Assembly (NCBI RefSeq): GCF_018143015.1
Contig: NC_054749.1
Coordinates: 31,242,911-31,306,910, forward strand
Source of the DNA: Lytechinus variegatus
Lineage: Eukaryota > Echinodermata > Echinoidea > Temnopleuroida > Toxopneustidae
Direction: 5' to 3'
DNA length: 64,000 nt
The position numbers and the translations under genes were made by a program. Shown one piece after another: positions 62,005-64,000 of this stretch (positions are counted from its first letter, which is position 1; every line of letters starts with the position of its first letter). The notes under the pieces were generated by a model, which was not told the DNA's origin, made no database searches, and was given only the letters and a program-made list of their open reading frames with translations.

Positions 62005-64000
62005 TTTGCAAACAAAAGTGGTCGCTAAATGGTCTTCATCAAACTCATCCCAGCATACCACACTGTCAAATAATTGAATAGATCTACGCTAGCCCTCTCC
62101 ATTCCATGATTCCAGCAGTTGCTGCCAGCCACCCAACCTAGCCAGGAGGCTCCTAGAAAGTAAAAATCATTCACTAACATGTGCTTTCGCCCTTGAGGAT
62201 TGTGCGTCTTGTAGCTTGGCAAAGGACAAAGAGAACAAAATAGCAACATACACATCGGCAAGTTTTTTCCCCCGTCTTCTCAAAATATTTTTGTTTTTTT
62301 TATGAATTTTCGTTTAAAAATCAATCGTTTAAAAATGAAATCAATATCGTATAAATGTTGGAAATGAAGTTGTATCCCATTTACATGATTTAGGGCTAGG
62401 CTAGATCTGTTAGAAGGAAAGTAGAAATCTTGGGGGCGAAAATGTCGATATGCGACTTGTAGCCTTTGCGAAAAACAAAGAAAACAAGATGGCGACGTAA
62501 ACATCACGGCAAGTTTTCCCAGTCTTTTCATAACATTTTTCTCATTTTTTAAACGAATTCTTGTCAGTAGAGGCACGAGGCCAATATGGGAGACTCTCTC
62601 CAAATATGGGAAACAGTCCCCCATATCGGAGACTTGCTTTGGAAAAGGACTAAAGAAACAACACCAACAAGAAGATAATTTTTTCCATCCAAAATTTTGT
62701 CTCACTGAGGTCAAAAGCCCATTTGTTTCGTGTGTGGATGACAACAAAAAATAATTGAAAGAATCAAATTTACTTAAGACTAAGAGCCAAGTTATATGAT
62801 GAATAATAGCTGTATAAATGGAACCTGCCAGTGTCAAAAATTCAAGCATTTGTCCCAAAGAAAAAGATAAAATAAGCCAAACATTGCCAATCTTATTTCA
62901 CCACACACAGTAGAGGCGCACAGCCAATATGCATCAACCAGCAACGCGTTGTTAGATGCGTTGCGATGTCAACATATTTTCTTTTCAACTTGTTTAGTCA
63001 GAGAAACAGATTTCCTCTTGAAAAACAGACCTGTGTAACTTTATTTTCTTGTGCTGATCAACATGATCAACGACCATATTTAGCATCTGAATATATGAAT
63101 TGTTATGTTGGAAAGTTTTACAACGGCTTATTGGTGAGTAGAAGTACATGTGCTATTGAATTAAAGAAATTAATATTTTATATGAATGTGAAATTGTGTG
63201 GTTATTTTATTGATTCCTTTTAATTTGCTAATAATTAAAAGAATGTGAACTGTGGTTGAAAATAATAGTAGTTACGAATGAGAGAGATACATGAATGACG
63301 GTATATGATAAGAAATGATGATTATCTCTTATTTGTATTTATCAATGTTTAATATTGAATACTTGATTGTGAATTGCATTTTTACACTGTTAACTTATTA
63401 CAGATTGCTTGCTTATCATCACCGAGAGATAAGACTTAATAGTTCCAGATTGTTTCAGGACTGTATACACTAAATTCTCGGTGAGTTAGTAATTAATGGT
63501 TCAAATGACATATTATGTTTATTATTATGTTAAGCTACATAATAATAAAAGATGCATTTGTAAAGCCTCTGACAAATTGATATACTACTTGACTTAATCA
63601 TATTGTTTTAGTATTTTTGATATATTTTGTGGAAGGTATGTGACAAGATGTTATTACATTATGCCAATTGATATTTTTTCATATGATTGTATGATTTGGA
63701 ATATTGATATATTCTGTTTATATGATATTCAATATTAATATTATGATGTTTATTTTGTATGGATAAAGTATATTGTGTTCGTTATTGATAATTTATATAT
63801 TACCAAATGTGTTATTATATAATTGCTCTCATTTCTTACTTCTCTGTGCAGGGGCTGTTTTTGATTTGACTAATAAATGTTCTTGAACCAAGACCTACAA
63901 TTCATGTTTCGTCTGTTTGAGCCCTCAACACATCCAAAATGTTGTCTCACTGAGGTCAGAAGCCCATTTTTTTGTGTGTGGATGACAACAAAAATCCTTA
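62005..64000. other. Right-end region of short duplications; no gene supported
   Basis: Contains a degenerate tandem duplication of about 255-base period (62140-62330 and 62395-62590), a repeated CAGTAGAGGC...GCCAATATG block (62567 and 62909), and a 60-base block (CATCCAAAAT to GATGACAACAAAAA) at 62684-62752 and 63931-63998. A palindromic CAAGATGGCGAC (YY1-like) site lies near 62484. The stretch 63000-63930 is very AT-rich. The 192-residue minus-strand frame at 62280-62858 resembles nothing I know. Confidence 0.5.

Noticed and set aside
62280-62858. 192-residue minus-strand frame, possibly the missing RNPS1 exon
   Set aside because: It lacks Arg/Ser or Lys-rich composition, matches no family I know, and overlaps a degenerate duplication.
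62951-63930. Solo LTR
   Set aside because: TGTT...AACA ends and an AATAAA are present, but no matching target duplication flanks them; kept only as a weak possibility.

Overview
The window is animal nuclear DNA: AT-rich, intron-rich, with GT/AG splice sites and AATAAA signals. It holds four recognisable host genes set among many small inverted-repeat elements. The repeats (palindromic elements with TTAA or TA junctions, tRNA-derived SINEs with ATT tails, a LINE 3' end with an AAATAAATAAATC-type tail, GGGGTAAGTTGAGC-type termini) and the protein sequences point to an echinoderm, most likely a sea urchin. The species call is inference.

Layout. (1) About 0.9-13.3 kb, minus strand: unkempt (UNK/UNKL) CCCH zinc-finger RNA-binding protein, 5' and middle exons; its 3' part lies beyond the left edge. 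(2) 14.8-24.2 kb, plus strand: a TRAF6-type signalling E3 ligase, complete in eight coding exons and head-to-head with unkempt. Its sixth intron contains a multi-kilobase minisatellite interrupted by a palindromic element and a LINE fragment. Its 3' UTR carries a decayed copy of its own last coding segment. (3) 28.5-50.1 kb, plus strand (leader exon near 27.3 kb): TSEN54, a tRNA-splicing endonuclease subunit, ten coding exons with one 1.6-kb central exon. (4) 56.4-59.3 kb, minus strand: RNPS1, a splicing and exon-junction-complex cofactor. Five coding exons are visible, the N-terminal exon or exons were not found, and the gene converges on TSEN54. The last 4.5 kb is repeats and short duplications with no gene I can support.

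Three of the four genes act on RNA (UNK in translation control, TSEN54 in tRNA splicing, RNPS1 in mRNA splicing and the exon junction complex). From memory, human TSEN54 and UNK are neighbours on 17q25, and UNKL and RNPS1 are both on 16p13.3, so the window looks like an unduplicated version of that paralogous segment. TRAF6 is an immune and developmental signalling gene and does not fit that pattern.

All exon boundaries were read by eye from splice consensus, open phase and protein similarity recalled from the families. They chain without a phase break in all four genes. No search or alignment was run. I saw no previously undescribed gene system. The most unusual items are the duplicated TRAF6 tail, the octamer-dense unkempt introns, the nested transposon stacks and the ancestral linkage.
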